Assembly (NCBI GenBank): GCA_050248275.1
Contig: JBFWSR010000012.1
Span: forward strand, 1-64,000
DNA: 64,000 bases
Direction: 5' to 3'
Origin: CAILZL01 sp050248275
GTDB lineage: Bacteria; Pseudomonadota; Gammaproteobacteria; Steroidobacterales; Steroidobacteraceae
How positions within the stretch are numbered: position 1 is the first letter of the stretch; every line of letters begins with the position of its first letter. Under the pieces are notes generated by a model that was not told the DNA's origin, made no database searches, and saw only the letters and a list, made by a program, of their open reading frames with translations. Below are positions 9,971 through 18,811 of this stretch, piece after piece. Position numbers and translations under genes: made by a program.

Positions 9971-11233
9971 GTGCTGACGCAATGCCCAGGCTGCCAAACC
10001 GTGTTTCGTGTGACCAGCACGATCCTGCGGGCTGCGCATGGCCAGGTGCGTTGCGGACGCTGCAACACGCAGTTCGATGCCATCGAGCAATTGCAGGATG
10101 GCGAAGATACCTCTCCCGGCAATGGCAATGGCGATGCCGTAAACCATCAGGAAACCGGCAGCAGCTCACATGATTATGACGCGGCAGCGCTCTCGCACGA
10201 AGAAATCGTGCTGGAAGGCAACCGTATTGAAATCAGCGGTATCTATCGTCACATGGCTTCGGATGAAGCCCAAGACAATCCAGCGCATTCACGCACAGTT
10301 ATTGAAGAGTTCAACCTCGATCCCGAAGAATGGGCGCCCCCTGTCGATCATCTGGACAACGCCGCTCCACCAACAGACGATGACGCAGAAACGGAACTGG
10401 AGGATGTCGAACAGGAGCTCACCGCCACGTCGCTGGCCGATGCCATTGCCAGCCTGGATACGGCGGCATTGACGGAACGTCTTGCCAAAGGTGGCACCGA
10501 TCAGATCGCCAACACCACCATCAGTCGCCGGCTCAATCATCGCGATGCAACCAGCGCCAGCGCAGATGAATCCGCGGCTACAAATGCAGAGACGAATCCT
10601 CTTCAGGAACAACCCGCGCCTGAAATACCCGCCACTGCAACCCACGCGCAATTAACAAAGTCTCTGCCGCCGCTGGACCTGGCCGACGAGCCATTTGAAT
10701 CTGCGCCCCGCCAACGACGCTGGCCCTGGGCGTTGGCTAGTGCGGCGCTCAGCCTGTTACTGCTTGCACAGGCTTTGCATCATTCGCGCGCGGCGCTGGC
10801 GCGTCATCCCAGCTTCGGTCCACAGCTCAGCCGACTGTATGCCGCCATCGGCCAGCCACTGACGCCGCAATGGCAGCTACAGGCATACAGCATCAAACAA
10901 TGGGGCATCGTGTCTGATCCGCAGGAGCCCGGCACCCTGCGGGTGCGCGCCAGCGTCACCAATGGTGCCGGCTTTGCCCAGCCATATCCGTTGCTGCAAC
11001 TCAGCCTTGAAGATCGTTTCGGCGGCAAGGTAGGCACACGTGATTTCAAGCCGGAAGAATATCTGGGCAGCAATGCGCAGGCCACACGCCTGCTGGCCGC
11101 CGGCGAAGCGGCCAATATCGATCTGGCCATCGTTGATCCCGGCCAGGATGCCGTGGGCTTCCAGTTCGACACCTGTCTGCAACTGAACAACGGCCTGCAA
11201 TGCACGCACGACCTGCCATTGCAACAACCATAG
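9971..11233 (+). CDS. Zinc-ribbon and DUF3426 membrane protein
   Basis: A 420-residue protein starting at GTG. Residues 1-40 are an MJ0042-type zinc ribbon (CPGC at 5-8 and CGRC near 35). A long acidic, poorly conserved stretch runs to about residue 245. One transmembrane helix follows (WPWALASAALSLLLLAQAL), then a DUF3426 domain of about 150 residues, probably periplasmic. No biochemical function is known to me for this family. It sits in its usual place between prmA and dusB, and its stop codon is 2 bases before the dusB ATG, implying co-transcription. Confidence 0.85.
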   Translation: MLTQCPGCQTVFRVTSTILRAAHGQVRCGRCNTQFDAIEQLQDGEDTSPGNGNGDAVNHQETGSSSHDYDAAALSHEEIVLEGNRIEISGIYRHMASDEAQDNPAHSRTVIEEFNLDPEEWAPPVDHLDNAAPPTDDDAETELEDVEQELTATSLADAIASLDTAALTERLAKGGTDQIANTTISRRLNHRDATSASADESAATNAETNPLQEQPAPEIPATATHAQLTKSLPPLDLADEPFESAPRQRRWPWALASAALSLLLLAQALHHSRAALARHPSFGPQLSRLYAAIGQPLTPQWQLQAYSIKQWGIVSDPQEPGTLRVRASVTNGAGFAQPYPLLQLSLEDRFGGKVGTRDFKPEEYLGSNAQATRLLAAGEAANIDLAIVDPGQDAVGFQFDTCLQLNNGLQCTHDLPLQQP

Positions 11234-11235
11234 CC

Positions 11236-12225
11236 ATGCGCATCGGTCATTACCCGCTCAGCAGCAATCTCGCGCTCGCCCCCATGGCGGGCGTGACCGA
11301 TCTGCCCTTTCGTCAACTGTGCCGTAGCTTTGGCGCCGGTCTGGCCGCAGGAGAAATGCTGACCAGCGACATGACACTGTGGAACTCGGCCAAATCGCGC
11401 GGTCGTTTGAGTCACGCCGAAGAACCCGAACCACGCGTCGTGCAGATCGTCGGCGGCGATGCCGCCATGATGGCCGGGGCGGCACGCGTCAATGTCGAGC
11501 TCGGCGCACAGATCATCGACATCAACATGGGCTGTCCGGCCAAAAAGGTCTGCAACAAAGCTGCGGGTTCGGCGCTGTTGCGCGATGAAGCCCTGGTGGC
11601 GTCCATCCTCACAGCAGTGGTCACTGCAGTGCCGGTACCTGTCACTCTCAAGATCCGTACCGGCTGGAGTCCCGAGCATCGCAATGGCCCGCAAATCGCC
11701 CGCATCGCCGAGGACTGCGGCATTCAGGCACTGGCGGTTCATGGCCGCACCCGCGCCTGCATGTTCAATGGTCAGGCCGAATACGCCACCATCAGCGCCA
11801 TCAAAAAGGCCGTGAAAATTCCGGTGTTAGCCAACGGTGATATCGACTCGCCACAAAAAGCCCGACAAGTACTTGAACAGACTGGCGTCGATGGCTTGAT
11901 GATCGGACGCGCCGCGCAGGGAAAGCCATGGATCTTCCGTGACATCGCGACTTTCCTCAATACGGGCACGTTATTGCCCTCTCCAGATGTGGCCGAAGTC
12001 CGTGCTATCATGCGCGCCCATTTGCGCAGGCTGTACACATTTCACGGGGAAGGGACCGGTGTCCGGATTGCGCGTAAACATATTGGTTGGTACGCCGAAG
12101 GTCGCCCGCATGAGCATACCTTTCGGCAAGTAGTGATGCGTGCTGACACTGCGGAAACGCAACTGGCTGCTGTCGAAGCCTACTTCGACACACTGGAATC
12201 CATTCATAGTGCAACCGCTGCATGA
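11236..12225 (+). CDS. dusB: tRNA-dihydrouridine synthase B
   Basis: A 329-residue FMN enzyme that reduces uridine to dihydrouridine in tRNA. It shows LAPMAGVTDLPFRQLCR at the N-terminus, the QIVGGDAAMMAGAA block, the catalytic-cysteine motif INMGCPAKKVCNKAAGSALL (catalytic Cys about residue 99) and the FMN phosphate site ANGDID with LMIGRAAQGKPWIF. The ATG at 11236 follows the stop of the preceding gene directly, and the protein then starts like DusB; an upstream in-frame ATG would overlap that gene. The dusB-fis pair is a classic gammaproteobacterial operon. Confidence 0.97.
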   Translation: MRIGHYPLSSNLALAPMAGVTDLPFRQLCRSFGAGLAAGEMLTSDMTLWNSAKSRGRLSHAEEPEPRVVQIVGGDAAMMAGAARVNVELGAQIIDINMGCPAKKVCNKAAGSALLRDEALVASILTAVVTAVPVPVTLKIRTGWSPEHRNGPQIARIAEDCGIQALAVHGRTRACMFNGQAEYATISAIKKAVKIPVLANGDIDSPQKARQVLEQTGVDGLMIGRAAQGKPWIFRDIATFLNTGTLLPSPDVAEVRAIMRAHLRRLYTFHGEGTGVRIARKHIGWYAEGRPHEHTFRQVVMRADTAETQLAAVEAYFDTLESIHSATAA

Positions 12226-12308
12226 AGCAGCCGCAACACGCCTGGCAGATAGCAATAGCCAATGACACAGGCTTGATTCATTGGCCCGTTTTACATGGTA
12301 GGTCGCTC

Positions 12309-12650
12309 ATGGCATCCAAGAAAAAAACAATTATTCGCAAGCCCGCAAGAGATATCGCAAGCAAAACTACCCACAAGCCGAACAGCCGTCATGCCAATGG
12401 TCACGGCCATGCTGCCGTCCCGCTGCGCACACAGACCGCCGCCGCACTGGACAGCTATTTTTCCCATCTAAACGGTGACCGCCCAGGCCACCTGTACGAA
12501 CTGGTGCTGCGTGAAGTGGAAGAGCCGTTGTTTCGCGCTGTTCTCAACTATGTTGACGGGAACCAGAGCCGCGCCGCCGAGGTACTCGGCATGAACCGCG
12601 GTACGCTGCGCAAGAAATTGCGTGAATACGGACTCAGCGAGTCCGCCTGA
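12309..12650 (+). CDS. fis: DNA-binding protein Fis
   Basis: A 113-residue nucleoid-associated protein that bends DNA and regulates rRNA promoters, recombination and replication. The N-terminal 40 residues are basic and low-complexity (longer than in Escherichia coli Fis). The core starts at about LDSYFSHL and ends with the helix-turn-helix NQSRAAEVLGMNRGTLRKKL. The ATG at 12309 is chosen over a start at 12222 that would overlap the dusB stop and add unrelated residues. It is downstream of dusB, as in enterobacteria. Confidence 0.95.
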   Translation: MASKKKTIIRKPARDIASKTTHKPNSRHANGHGHAAVPLRTQTAAALDSYFSHLNGDRPGHLYELVLREVEEPLFRAVLNYVDGNQSRAAEVLGMNRGTLRKKLREYGLSESA

Positions 12651-12711
12651 TCTTCCGGCGTGGCCGAAGCCATGACCTGATCGCTTTTTATTTTTATCCG
12701 AGTCAATTTAA

Positions 12712-14274
12712 GTGAGCACCATCATTCGACGCGCCTTGATCAGCGTTTCCAACAAGGACGGTCTGCTGGATTTCGTCCGCGCCCTGCAGCAACGCAACAT
12801 TGAAATCCTCTCTACGGGCGGCACCGCCGCGCTGCTGGCCAGGGACGGCATTCCGGTCAAGCAGGTTTCCGAACATACCGGCTTTCCGGAAATCATGGAT
12901 GGCCGCGTCAAGACGCTGCATCCGAAAATTCATGGCGGCCTGCTGGGTCGCAGCGGCGTGGATGAAGTCGTGATGAAGCAGCACGGCATTGACGCCATCG
13001 ATCTGGTGGTGGTGAACCTGTACCCCTTTGCCGCCACGATTGCCAAAGCGGATTGCAGCTATGCAGACGCCATCGAGAACATCGACATTGGCGGGCCGGC
13101 AATGGTGCGCGCCTCGGCAAAGAATCATGAGCGCGTCACCATTGTGGTTGATCCACTCGATTATCAGGCGGTCCTGGATGAAATGAATGCGCACAACGGC
13201 AGCGTCACCGAAGCCATGCGCAAGCGTCTGGCAGCCAAGGCCTTCACACACACCGCGCAGTACGATGCGATGGTGGCCAGCTATCTGACCAGGGTTACGC
13301 AAAGCGCCAGCAGCGAGTTTCCCGATCTGTTGCCGCTGCAATTCCGCAAGCGCATGGATCTGCGTTACGGCGAGAACCCGCATCAGCAGGCAGCCTTCTA
13401 TGCCGCCAGCGATGCCCAGGGCGCGAGCGTGGCGAGTGCCGCACAACTGCAAGGCAAGCAGCTTTCGTATAACAACATCGCCGATAGCGATACCGCACTG
13501 GAATGCGTGCGTCAGTTCGATGCACCCGCCTGCGTGATCGTCAAGCATGCCAATCCCTGCGGCGTCTCGGTGGGCGACGATATTCTGCAAGCCTACCACC
13601 GTGCATATAAAACCGATCCGACCTCGGCGTTCGGCGGCATCATTGCCTTCAATCGCGCGCTCGACAGCAACACCGCTGCCGCCATTCTCGAACGCCAGTT
13701 CGTCGAAGTAATCATTGCTCCGGATGCCGACGCCGACGCGCGCGACCTGTGCAAGCGTAAGGAAAACGTGCGCCTGTTGATTACCGGCAAACTGGACGAC
13801 AGCAATACCCAATACGATCTGCGCAGCGTGAATGGCGGCCTGCTGATACAAAGCCGCGATCTGGGCATGATCAATGTGGCCGACCTGAAAGTGGTCACGC
13901 AACGTCAGCCTACTGCTGAAGAATTACGCGATATGCAGTTCGCCTGGCAGGTATGCAAGTTCGTCAAATCCAATGCCATCGTGTTTGCGCACGACGGCAT
14001 GACCATCGGCGTGGGCGCCGGACAGATGAGCCGCGTTTATTCCACGCGGATTGCTGCGATCAAGGCCAGGGACGAAGGCCTGACCGTCAGCGGTTGTGTC
14101 ATGGCCTCGGATGCCTTCTTCCCGTTCCGCGATGGACTGGATGCGGCAGCCGAATTCGGCATCAAGGCCGTGATCCAGCCGGGCGGTTCCATGCGCGACA
14201 ATGAAGTCATCGCAGCAGCGAATGAGCATGGCATCGCCATGGTGCTCACCGGCATGCGGCATTTCAGACACTAA
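12712..14274 (+). CDS. purH: Bifunctional AICAR transformylase / IMP cyclohydrolase
   Basis: A 520-residue enzyme for the last two steps of IMP synthesis. The N-terminal cyclohydrolase domain (about 1-195) shows ILSTGGTAALLARDGIPVK and GRVKTLHPKIHGGLLGR. The C-terminal transformylase domain has the catalytic Lys-His in IVKHANPCGVSVG near residue 280 and the closing DAFFPFRDGLD and QPGGSMRD motifs. The start is GTG at 12712; the N-terminus MSTIIRRALISVSNKDGL is typical. The purH-purD order follows. Confidence 0.98.
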   Translation: MSTIIRRALISVSNKDGLLDFVRALQQRNIEILSTGGTAALLARDGIPVKQVSEHTGFPEIMDGRVKTLHPKIHGGLLGRSGVDEVVMKQHGIDAIDLVVVNLYPFAATIAKADCSYADAIENIDIGGPAMVRASAKNHERVTIVVDPLDYQAVLDEMNAHNGSVTEAMRKRLAAKAFTHTAQYDAMVASYLTRVTQSASSEFPDLLPLQFRKRMDLRYGENPHQQAAFYAASDAQGASVASAAQLQGKQLSYNNIADSDTALECVRQFDAPACVIVKHANPCGVSVGDDILQAYHRAYKTDPTSAFGGIIAFNRALDSNTAAAILERQFVEVIIAPDADADARDLCKRKENVRLLITGKLDDSNTQYDLRSVNGGLLIQSRDLGMINVADLKVVTQRQPTAEELRDMQFAWQVCKFVKSNAIVFAHDGMTIGVGAGQMSRVYSTRIAAIKARDEGLTVSGCVMASDAFFPFRDGLDAAAEFGIKAVIQPGGSMRDNEVIAAANEHGIAMVLTGMRHFRH

Positions 14275-14291
14275 AGGCTGCGGACTATATA

Positions 14292-14387
14292 TGTAGGCTG
14301 TAGGTCAGAAATGTGCGCCTTCTCTGACCGCTCTCACATATCTAAGCCAATCGCAGCAGATACTTCACCCACGGCCTACAGCCTACA
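14292..14387. repeat. 13-bp inverted repeat between purH and purD
   Basis: TGTAGGCTGTAGG at 14292-14304 is perfectly complementary to CCTACAGCCTACA at 14375-14387, with about 70 bases between. The arms fill most of the purH-purD gap. It could fold as a long hairpin in the transcript or be a dispersed intergenic repeat; no T tract follows, so it is not a simple terminator. Confidence 0.6.
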
Positions 14388-14399
14388 GTCTTTATTCTT

Positions 14400-15680
14400 A
14401 TGAACGTTCTCATCATTGGTAATGGCGGACGCGAACACGCACTGGCCTGGAAGGTCGCGCAATCGCCGCGCGTCCAACATGTCTATGTGGCGCCGGGCAA
14501 TGCCGGCACGGCACTGGAAGCCCGCGTCAGCAATATCAACATTGCTGCCGATGACATTGCGGGTCTGGTGAAATTTGCCAGCGATACAAAAATCGACCTG
14601 ACCATCGTTGGACCTGAAGCACCGCTGGTGCTGGGCGTGACCGACGCCTTTCAACAAGCGGGTTTGCGTTGCTTCGGCCCCAGCAGATTGTGCGCGCGAC
14701 TGGAAGGCTCCAAGGCCTTCACCAAGGACTTTCTCAAGGCCAACAGGATTCCAACTGCCGCCTACGCCACCTTCACGCAACAATCCTTCGATGAGCAATG
14801 GGTGCTCGCACAACGTGCGCCGCTGGTGGTGAAGGCCGATGGCCTCGCTGCCGGCAAGGGCGTGATCATCTGCGCCACACAGGCAGAAGCCGTGCAGGCG
14901 GTGAAGGACATGTTCGCCGGACAGTTTGGCAGCGCCGGCTCGCTGGTGGTGGTCGAAGAGTTTCTGGAAGGCGAAGAAGCCAGTTTCATCGTCATGGTCG
15001 ATGGTCAGCACGTCCTGCCCATGGCCACTTCGCAGGATCACAAGCGTCTGCTTGATGCTGACCAAGGTCCCAACACCGGTGGCATGGGTGCCTATTCCCC
15101 CGCGCCGGTGGTCACGCCTGCAATTCATCACCGCATCATGCGTGAAGTGATCGAGCCCACCGTCAAAGGCATGATCGCCATGGGCACGCCCTACACCGGC
15201 TTCCTGTATGCCGGTGTGATGGTCGCGCCGGATGGCACGCCCAATGTGCTGGAATTCAATTGCCGCTTCGGCGATCCCGAAACGCAACCCATCATGATGC
15301 GTCTGGATTCCGACCTCACCATGCTGTGCGAGGCGGCACTGGATGGCAGGCTCGATCAAGTCACTGCCAAATGGAATCCGAAAGCCGCACTCGGCATCGT
15401 ACTCGCTGCCGGCAACTATCCTGACACGCCGCGCAAGGGCGATGTCATCAGTGGGTTGCAGAATGCCGCCAGGCTACCCGGCAAGGTGTTTCATGCCGGC
15501 ACGCAATTGCAGGGCAACGAGGTCGTCACCAGTGGCGGACGCGTATTATGCGCCGTCGGTCTGGGCGATACCGTCAAAGCCGCACAACAACAGGCCTATG
15601 CACTGGCCGACGGCATCCACTGGCAGGGCGTGCAATACCGTCATGACATTGGTTATCGCGCCATCGAACGCGAAGGCTGA
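14400..15680 (+). CDS. purD: Phosphoribosylamine-glycine ligase (GAR synthetase)
   Basis: A 426-residue ATP-grasp ligase that joins glycine to phosphoribosylamine in purine synthesis. It begins MNVLIIGNGGREHALAWKV, contains VGPEAPLVLGVTDAF, the ATP-grasp KADGLAAGKGV near residue 145, SQDHKRLLDADQGPNTGGMGAYSP split across the active site, and LEFNCRFGDPETQ near 285. Length is typical. It is separated from purH by 125 bases containing an inverted repeat. Confidence 0.98.
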   Translation: MNVLIIGNGGREHALAWKVAQSPRVQHVYVAPGNAGTALEARVSNINIAADDIAGLVKFASDTKIDLTIVGPEAPLVLGVTDAFQQAGLRCFGPSRLCARLEGSKAFTKDFLKANRIPTAAYATFTQQSFDEQWVLAQRAPLVVKADGLAAGKGVIICATQAEAVQAVKDMFAGQFGSAGSLVVVEEFLEGEEASFIVMVDGQHVLPMATSQDHKRLLDADQGPNTGGMGAYSPAPVVTPAIHHRIMREVIEPTVKGMIAMGTPYTGFLYAGVMVAPDGTPNVLEFNCRFGDPETQPIMMRLDSDLTMLCEAALDGRLDQVTAKWNPKAALGIVLAAGNYPDTPRKGDVISGLQNAARLPGKVFHAGTQLQGNEVVTSGGRVLCAVGLGDTVKAAQQQAYALADGIHWQGVQYRHDIGYRAIEREG

Positions 15681-15687
15681 AACATCA

Positions 15688-15918
15688 GTGAGCGACCAAC
15701 CTGTCGAGCCGGTGATCATTCCCTATACGGAGCTGGCCGCCGAGACGCTGCAAGGCGTGATTGAATCCTTCGTGCTGCGCGAAGGCACCGACTACGGCAA
15801 TCGCGATTATTCGCTGCAACAGAAAGTGGCCCATGTGATGCGCCAGTTGCAACGCAAGGAAGCGCAGATCCTGTTCGACCCGAATACCGAAAGCATCGAT
15901 ATCGTGGCCATTCGCTGA
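15688..15918 (+). CDS. YheU-family protein (UPF0270)
   Basis: A 76-residue protein of the YheU family, starting at GTG 7 bases after the purD stop. Typical features are VIIPYTELAAETLQGVIE near the N-terminus, the FVLREGTDYG segment and the coiled LQQKVAHVMRQLQRKEAQILFDP stretch split over the C-terminal half. The family has no assigned biochemical function. Its tight spacing suggests translation coupled to purD, and it converges on the next gene. Confidence 0.9.
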   Translation: MSDQPVEPVIIPYTELAAETLQGVIESFVLREGTDYGNRDYSLQQKVAHVMRQLQRKEAQILFDPNTESIDIVAIR

Positions 15919-15922
15919 CATA

Positions 15923-16249
15923 TCACTCGCGCTTGCGGCCGGTCTTCACATCTACTTCCAGACTGATCTGCAACTCGCCGTGATGGGTGTCGAAGACATG
16001 CATCATGCCTTCCTTGCTGGGCGCACCCTGCGCCAGCAACTCGAGTTCGGCGCGCGGGATGCTGAACCATAAACCGGTTGGGTCGCTGTCGAACTGCCAC
16101 TCTGCATTGCTCTGATTGACCTTGGCGCGGAATGAATGACCGCGCGGCAACGACACTTCCAATCCCAGGGATTTACCGGCCTGCAGCTGCGCCAGTTCTT
16201 CCGTGGATATCCGGATGCGAATGCTCTGGGTGGCAAAACGCAGATTCAT
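15923..16249 (-). CDS. DUF7009-like hypothetical protein
   Basis: A 108-residue protein whose opening (NLRFATQSIRIRISTEELAQL) resembles the DUF7009 family, small proteins that start with a strand carrying I/L-R-I-R repeats and then a helix. The rest is predicted all-beta, with LWFSIPRAELE and a C-terminal basic tail KTGRKRE. No function is known to me. It converges on yheU with a 4-base gap, and probably follows the GNAT gene on the same strand. Confidence 0.65.
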   Translation of the reverse strand: MNLRFATQSIRIRISTEELAQLQAGKSLGLEVSLPRGHSFRAKVNQSNAEWQFDSDPTGLWFSIPRAELELLAQGAPSKEGMMHVFDTHHGELQISLEVDVKTGRKRE

Positions 16250-16282
16250 CTCCTGCCCCTTCCGGCAATGCTGCCGATGTTG

Positions 16283-16810
16283 TTATTGAATTGAATCAGA
16301 AGCAGGCGTCCATTCCAGTTGATAATCATCCATCACATAACCACCGCCAATATCCGCAACCTCGGCGCCCACCGTCACAAAGCCGATACGCAAGTACGCC
16401 ATCAGGGCCGGATTGCGCTTGTTCACCGTCAGCCAGAGTTTGCTTAATCCCCGCTGTCTGGCCATCTGCGCCAGGTGGTTCATGCTGGCGCGCCCCAGCC
16501 CCTGACCCCGCACGGTCTTGAGCAAATACAACTTGCTGACAAACAAACGCCGGGCATCGGCATCGGTACGCACGGCGGCATAACCCAGCCATTGATCCTG
16601 TCGGCGCAGCAGAAAATATTCGTCGCCTGCCGCGATCTGCGCCGCGATGGCTGCCGCGCTCTGCAAGCGCGCCAGCATGTAATCAATTTGCGCCTGACCG
16701 ATGATGGGCAGGTAGTGCTCGGTCCAGATTTCCCGCGCCAGTTGCGCCACCCTGGCAATCTGCTCGCCGCTGCGCACCGGCATGAATTCGAGTGTCTGCT
16801 CCGCCTGCAT
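16283..16810 (-). CDS. GNAT-family N-acetyltransferase
   Basis: A 175-residue acetyltransferase. The acetyl-CoA-binding motif A is clear at about residues 93-115 (VSKLYLLKTVRGQGLGRAS, with the R/Q-x-x-G-x-G/A core RGQGLG), followed by motif B WLTVNKRNPALMAYLRIGF, where the asparagine and AMAYLRIGF-type helix match peptide or small-molecule acetyltransferases. The substrate is unknown. It is 30 bases upstream of the DUF7009-like gene and likely co-transcribed. Confidence 0.85.
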   Translation of the reverse strand: MQAEQTLEFMPVRSGEQIARVAQLAREIWTEHYLPIIGQAQIDYMLARLQSAAAIAAQIAAGDEYFLLRRQDQWLGYAAVRTDADARRLFVSKLYLLKTVRGQGLGRASMNHLAQMARQRGLSKLWLTVNKRNPALMAYLRIGFVTVGAEVADIGGGYVMDDYQLEWTPASDSIQ

Positions 16811-16976
16811 CGCGCTTGTCCGCTCAATGGTGCTGAGATGGGAGTCTTGGCTGCCTTAGATGCAAGCCGGATCAGCCTAGCGCGGTTCCGGTATTCAGCC
16901 ACCCATCGACGCCTTGAATCTGGGATCAGATGATCCCTGTAATGCGGCTCGAGCGCCAGCGGTGCAACCCATTCCT

Positions 16977-17450
16977 TCAGGCGCCCGGCGGCGCGTCGCT
17001 GACCACGATACGGCCGGCATGCGAGTCCAGACGCAGCAGGATGTCCTTGGGACGTTTCAGTTCCTTGCATTCCACCGGCAGGCGCGTGTCATCGAAATAT
17101 ACCTTGAGCAGGTCCATCACCGAGGCTGCCGGTTCTTCCAGACCCATGTCGCTGGGAATATGGCCAACGATGCGCACCCGCCAGCTGGTCTTGCGTGCGC
17201 CCAGGGCGCGCATGGCCTTGCAGAACAGATCCAGCAGCAACAGATGCGAGCTGAGGATGGCATCCGTCAGCTCCACGCCCTTGCCTTCATGCGTGCTGGC
17301 GTAATGGAAATGCAGCACGCCGGCCACCCCGCGGGTATCGTCATGGATGCAAATGGCCAGGGAATGGCTCAGCTGCGCCGCCAGTACGCCGCCGGTATCG
17401 GAGGTCCGGTATTCGCCAGGTTGAATCAGAATGTCGGGTGCGTTGGCCAT
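16977..17450 (-). CDS. CheD-like protein lacking the catalytic cysteine
   Basis: A 157-residue protein with the layout of chemoreceptor glutamine deamidase CheD. PGEYRTSDTGGVLAAQLSHS corresponds to the GEY and substrate-loop region, followed by LAICIHDD and VAGVLHFHY, which line up with VAVCMRDP and the catalytic-histidine strand of CheD. The catalytic cysteine in CheD (G-S-C) appears to be missing: the aligned residues read H-S-L. The histidine is kept. No chemotaxis genes are nearby. It may be a CheD paralogue acting as a binding protein. ATG at 17450; a TTG three codons upstream is possible. The resemblance is judged by eye. Confidence 0.55.
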   Translation of the reverse strand: MANAPDILIQPGEYRTSDTGGVLAAQLSHSLAICIHDDTRGVAGVLHFHYASTHEGKGVELTDAILSSHLLLLDLFCKAMRALGARKTSWRVRIVGHIPSDMGLEEPAASVMDLLKVYFDDTRLPVECKELKRPKDILLRLDSHAGRIVVSDAPPGA

Positions 17451-17618
17451 AGTCGTCAATTTTCCTGCCTTTGCATGTTGCCCGGCAACCGCTCGCCGGC
17501 ACCCGGCGCTGTTTCACGGATTTGCGCCGTGGCGGCCTTGGCCTTAAAGTGCGCGCCCGGTTTACGGTTTGTTCCCGGCTCATTCGGCCGGGTTGGCTGC
17601 AATTTGAGGAGTGACATC

Positions 17619-17711
17619 ATGGGCAGAGGCGATCGCAGAACCCGCAAGGGCAAGATTTGGCGTAACAGCTATGGCAAAACCCGTCCGGGCCGCGCCAAAA
17701 AGAAAGCTTAA
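17619..17711 (+). CDS. Small ribosomal subunit protein bTHX
   Basis: A 30-residue, very basic protein that matches bTHX (ribosomal protein Thx), which stabilises the top of the 30S head. The opening MGRGDRRTRKGKIWRNSYGK is characteristic, and the C-terminus is PGRAKKKA. GAGGAG lies at 17606-17611, 7 bases before the ATG. A strong hairpin follows the stop. It is transcribed alone, between two minus-strand genes. Confidence 0.93.
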   Translation: MGRGDRRTRKGKIWRNSYGKTRPGRAKKKA

Positions 17712-17717
17712 TGTTGG

Positions 17718-17753
17718 CAGGGCGGGGCTGTTAATCATTAATTGCCCGCCCTG
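17718..17753. terminator. Terminator hairpin after bTHX gene
   Basis: CAGGGCGGG at 17718-17726 pairs with CCCGCCCTG at 17745-17753; the loop region is AT-rich. It lies 7 bases past the bTHX stop and 13 bases before the end of the convergent DUF2721 gene, so it may serve both. T tracts are weak on either strand. Confidence 0.65.
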
Positions 17754-17765
17754 TTAGTGCTGGTT

Positions 17766-18254
17766 TCAGGAATTCTTCACGACCCGTCGCAGTTGCTCCG
17801 TCTCGCTCAACCCTGACACACGGAAACTCAAGGCCGCCGTTGCCACGAATATCTCGCGCAAAAAATACAACAAACCTGCCGCCAGACTGATCAGACCGAC
17901 GATAAAAGCCACGGCAATCGGCACCGCCAGATTCACCTGGAACAGCACGCTGATAAACAGGCTGACAATCACGATGGGCACCAGCACTGCCGACAACACA
18001 CTGAGCGCAACTCCGCGGTTGATCAAACGTGCGCGCCGGGCCAGCACGTCCAGACGTTCTTCCAGCTCCTTGATGACCGTCTCGTTTGCATCTTTCATCT
18101 GCGCCTCGGTGACGCGCGCTCGATCGACAATGCGCACCAGACGCCCCACCAGTACGTTCAAGATTGCGCCCACGCCTGCCAGCAAGAACACCGGCGCTAC
18201 AGACAACTGAATGACCTGTGCAATGCTCTCAATGTGCGTGCCGAGAAGACTCAT
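17766..18254 (-). CDS. DUF2721 family membrane protein
   Basis: A 162-residue integral membrane protein of the DUF2721 family. One membrane helix lies near residues 15-38 (VIQLSVAPVFLLAGVGAI), then a charged cytoplasmic helix with LVRIVDRAR and a coiled segment to about residue 75, then two hydrophobic helices around 82-130 and a short basic C-terminus. The family has no known function to me. It is expressed away from the cupin gene upstream with a 68-base gap, and may be in the same transcript. Confidence 0.8.
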   Translation of the reverse strand: MSLLGTHIESIAQVIQLSVAPVFLLAGVGAILNVLVGRLVRIVDRARVTEAQMKDANETVIKELEERLDVLARRARLINRGVALSVLSAVLVPIVIVSLFISVLFQVNLAVPIAVAFIVGLISLAAGLLYFLREIFVATAALSFRVSGLSETEQLRRVVKNS

Positions 18255-18322
18255 GACTCATCAACCTCATCAACATCGGGTCGAATCGCAAGCATAGCTC
18301 ATCAATGTCGGATCAATACGGC

Positions 18323-18757
18323 TTACTGCGCTGCCAGCACCGCCAGCGGTTTGCCCTTCTCCACCAGATAAAACGCCAGCACTCTGGCAGGCGCATCGCC
18401 ACTGGCGCGGGCGTCATGGACCTTGCCGGCCTCGATCAGGAAGGTGTCGCCCGCATGCAGGATGCGCGGCGCTTCACCGTCCACCTCCAGCACGGCTTCA
18501 CCGCTGAGCACATAACCCACTTCCCGGCCGTAATGCGTATGCCTGCCCGCGTTGCCGCCGGCGGGTATCTCGGCTCGTCCCATCACCGCCTCCATCGGCG
18601 CACTGGCCGCCAACATGTCGGTCCGCAACAGGATCGTACGCTGGATACCGCTTTGCTGTGCGTGCAGCGCCTGCGTCGCCAGACATCCCAACGCCACACC
18701 CACTGCCAGTGAAGCCAGGACCAGCCAGCGAGTGTTGATCAGCATCGTCTTCATCAT
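18323..18757 (-). CDS. Secreted cupin-domain protein
   Basis: A 144-residue protein with an N-terminal signal or anchor (WLVLASLAVGVALGCLATQAL) and a single cupin domain. The metal-site motif 1 reads G-R-H-T-H-Y-G-R-E-V-G-Y-V-L-S-G (positions about 75-92) and motif 2 is DTFLIEAGKVHDARA, retaining two histidines, a glutamate and a final histidine. Ligand unknown. Start chosen at 18757, 6 bases after GGAG; an upstream TTG would overlap the Shine-Dalgarno. A MITE-like element begins 55 bases upstream. Confidence 0.85.
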   Translation of the reverse strand: MMKTMLINTRWLVLASLAVGVALGCLATQALHAQQSGIQRTILLRTDMLAASAPMEAVMGRAEIPAGGNAGRHTHYGREVGYVLSGEAVLEVDGEAPRILHAGDTFLIEAGKVHDARASGDAPARVLAFYLVEKGKPLAVLAAQ

Positions 18758-18811
18758 GAAATTCTCCAAATGGCGTCAGTCTTGCCGCAGTTACCTGCAA
18801 GCCATCATTCT

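Noticed and set aside
16811..16976. Possible small gene or protein remnant between GNAT and CheD-like genes
   Set aside because: A minus-strand reading (LKEWVAPLALEPHYRDHL) looks protein-like, but it is short, lacks a start with a ribosome binding site and continues into the GNAT gene out of frame.
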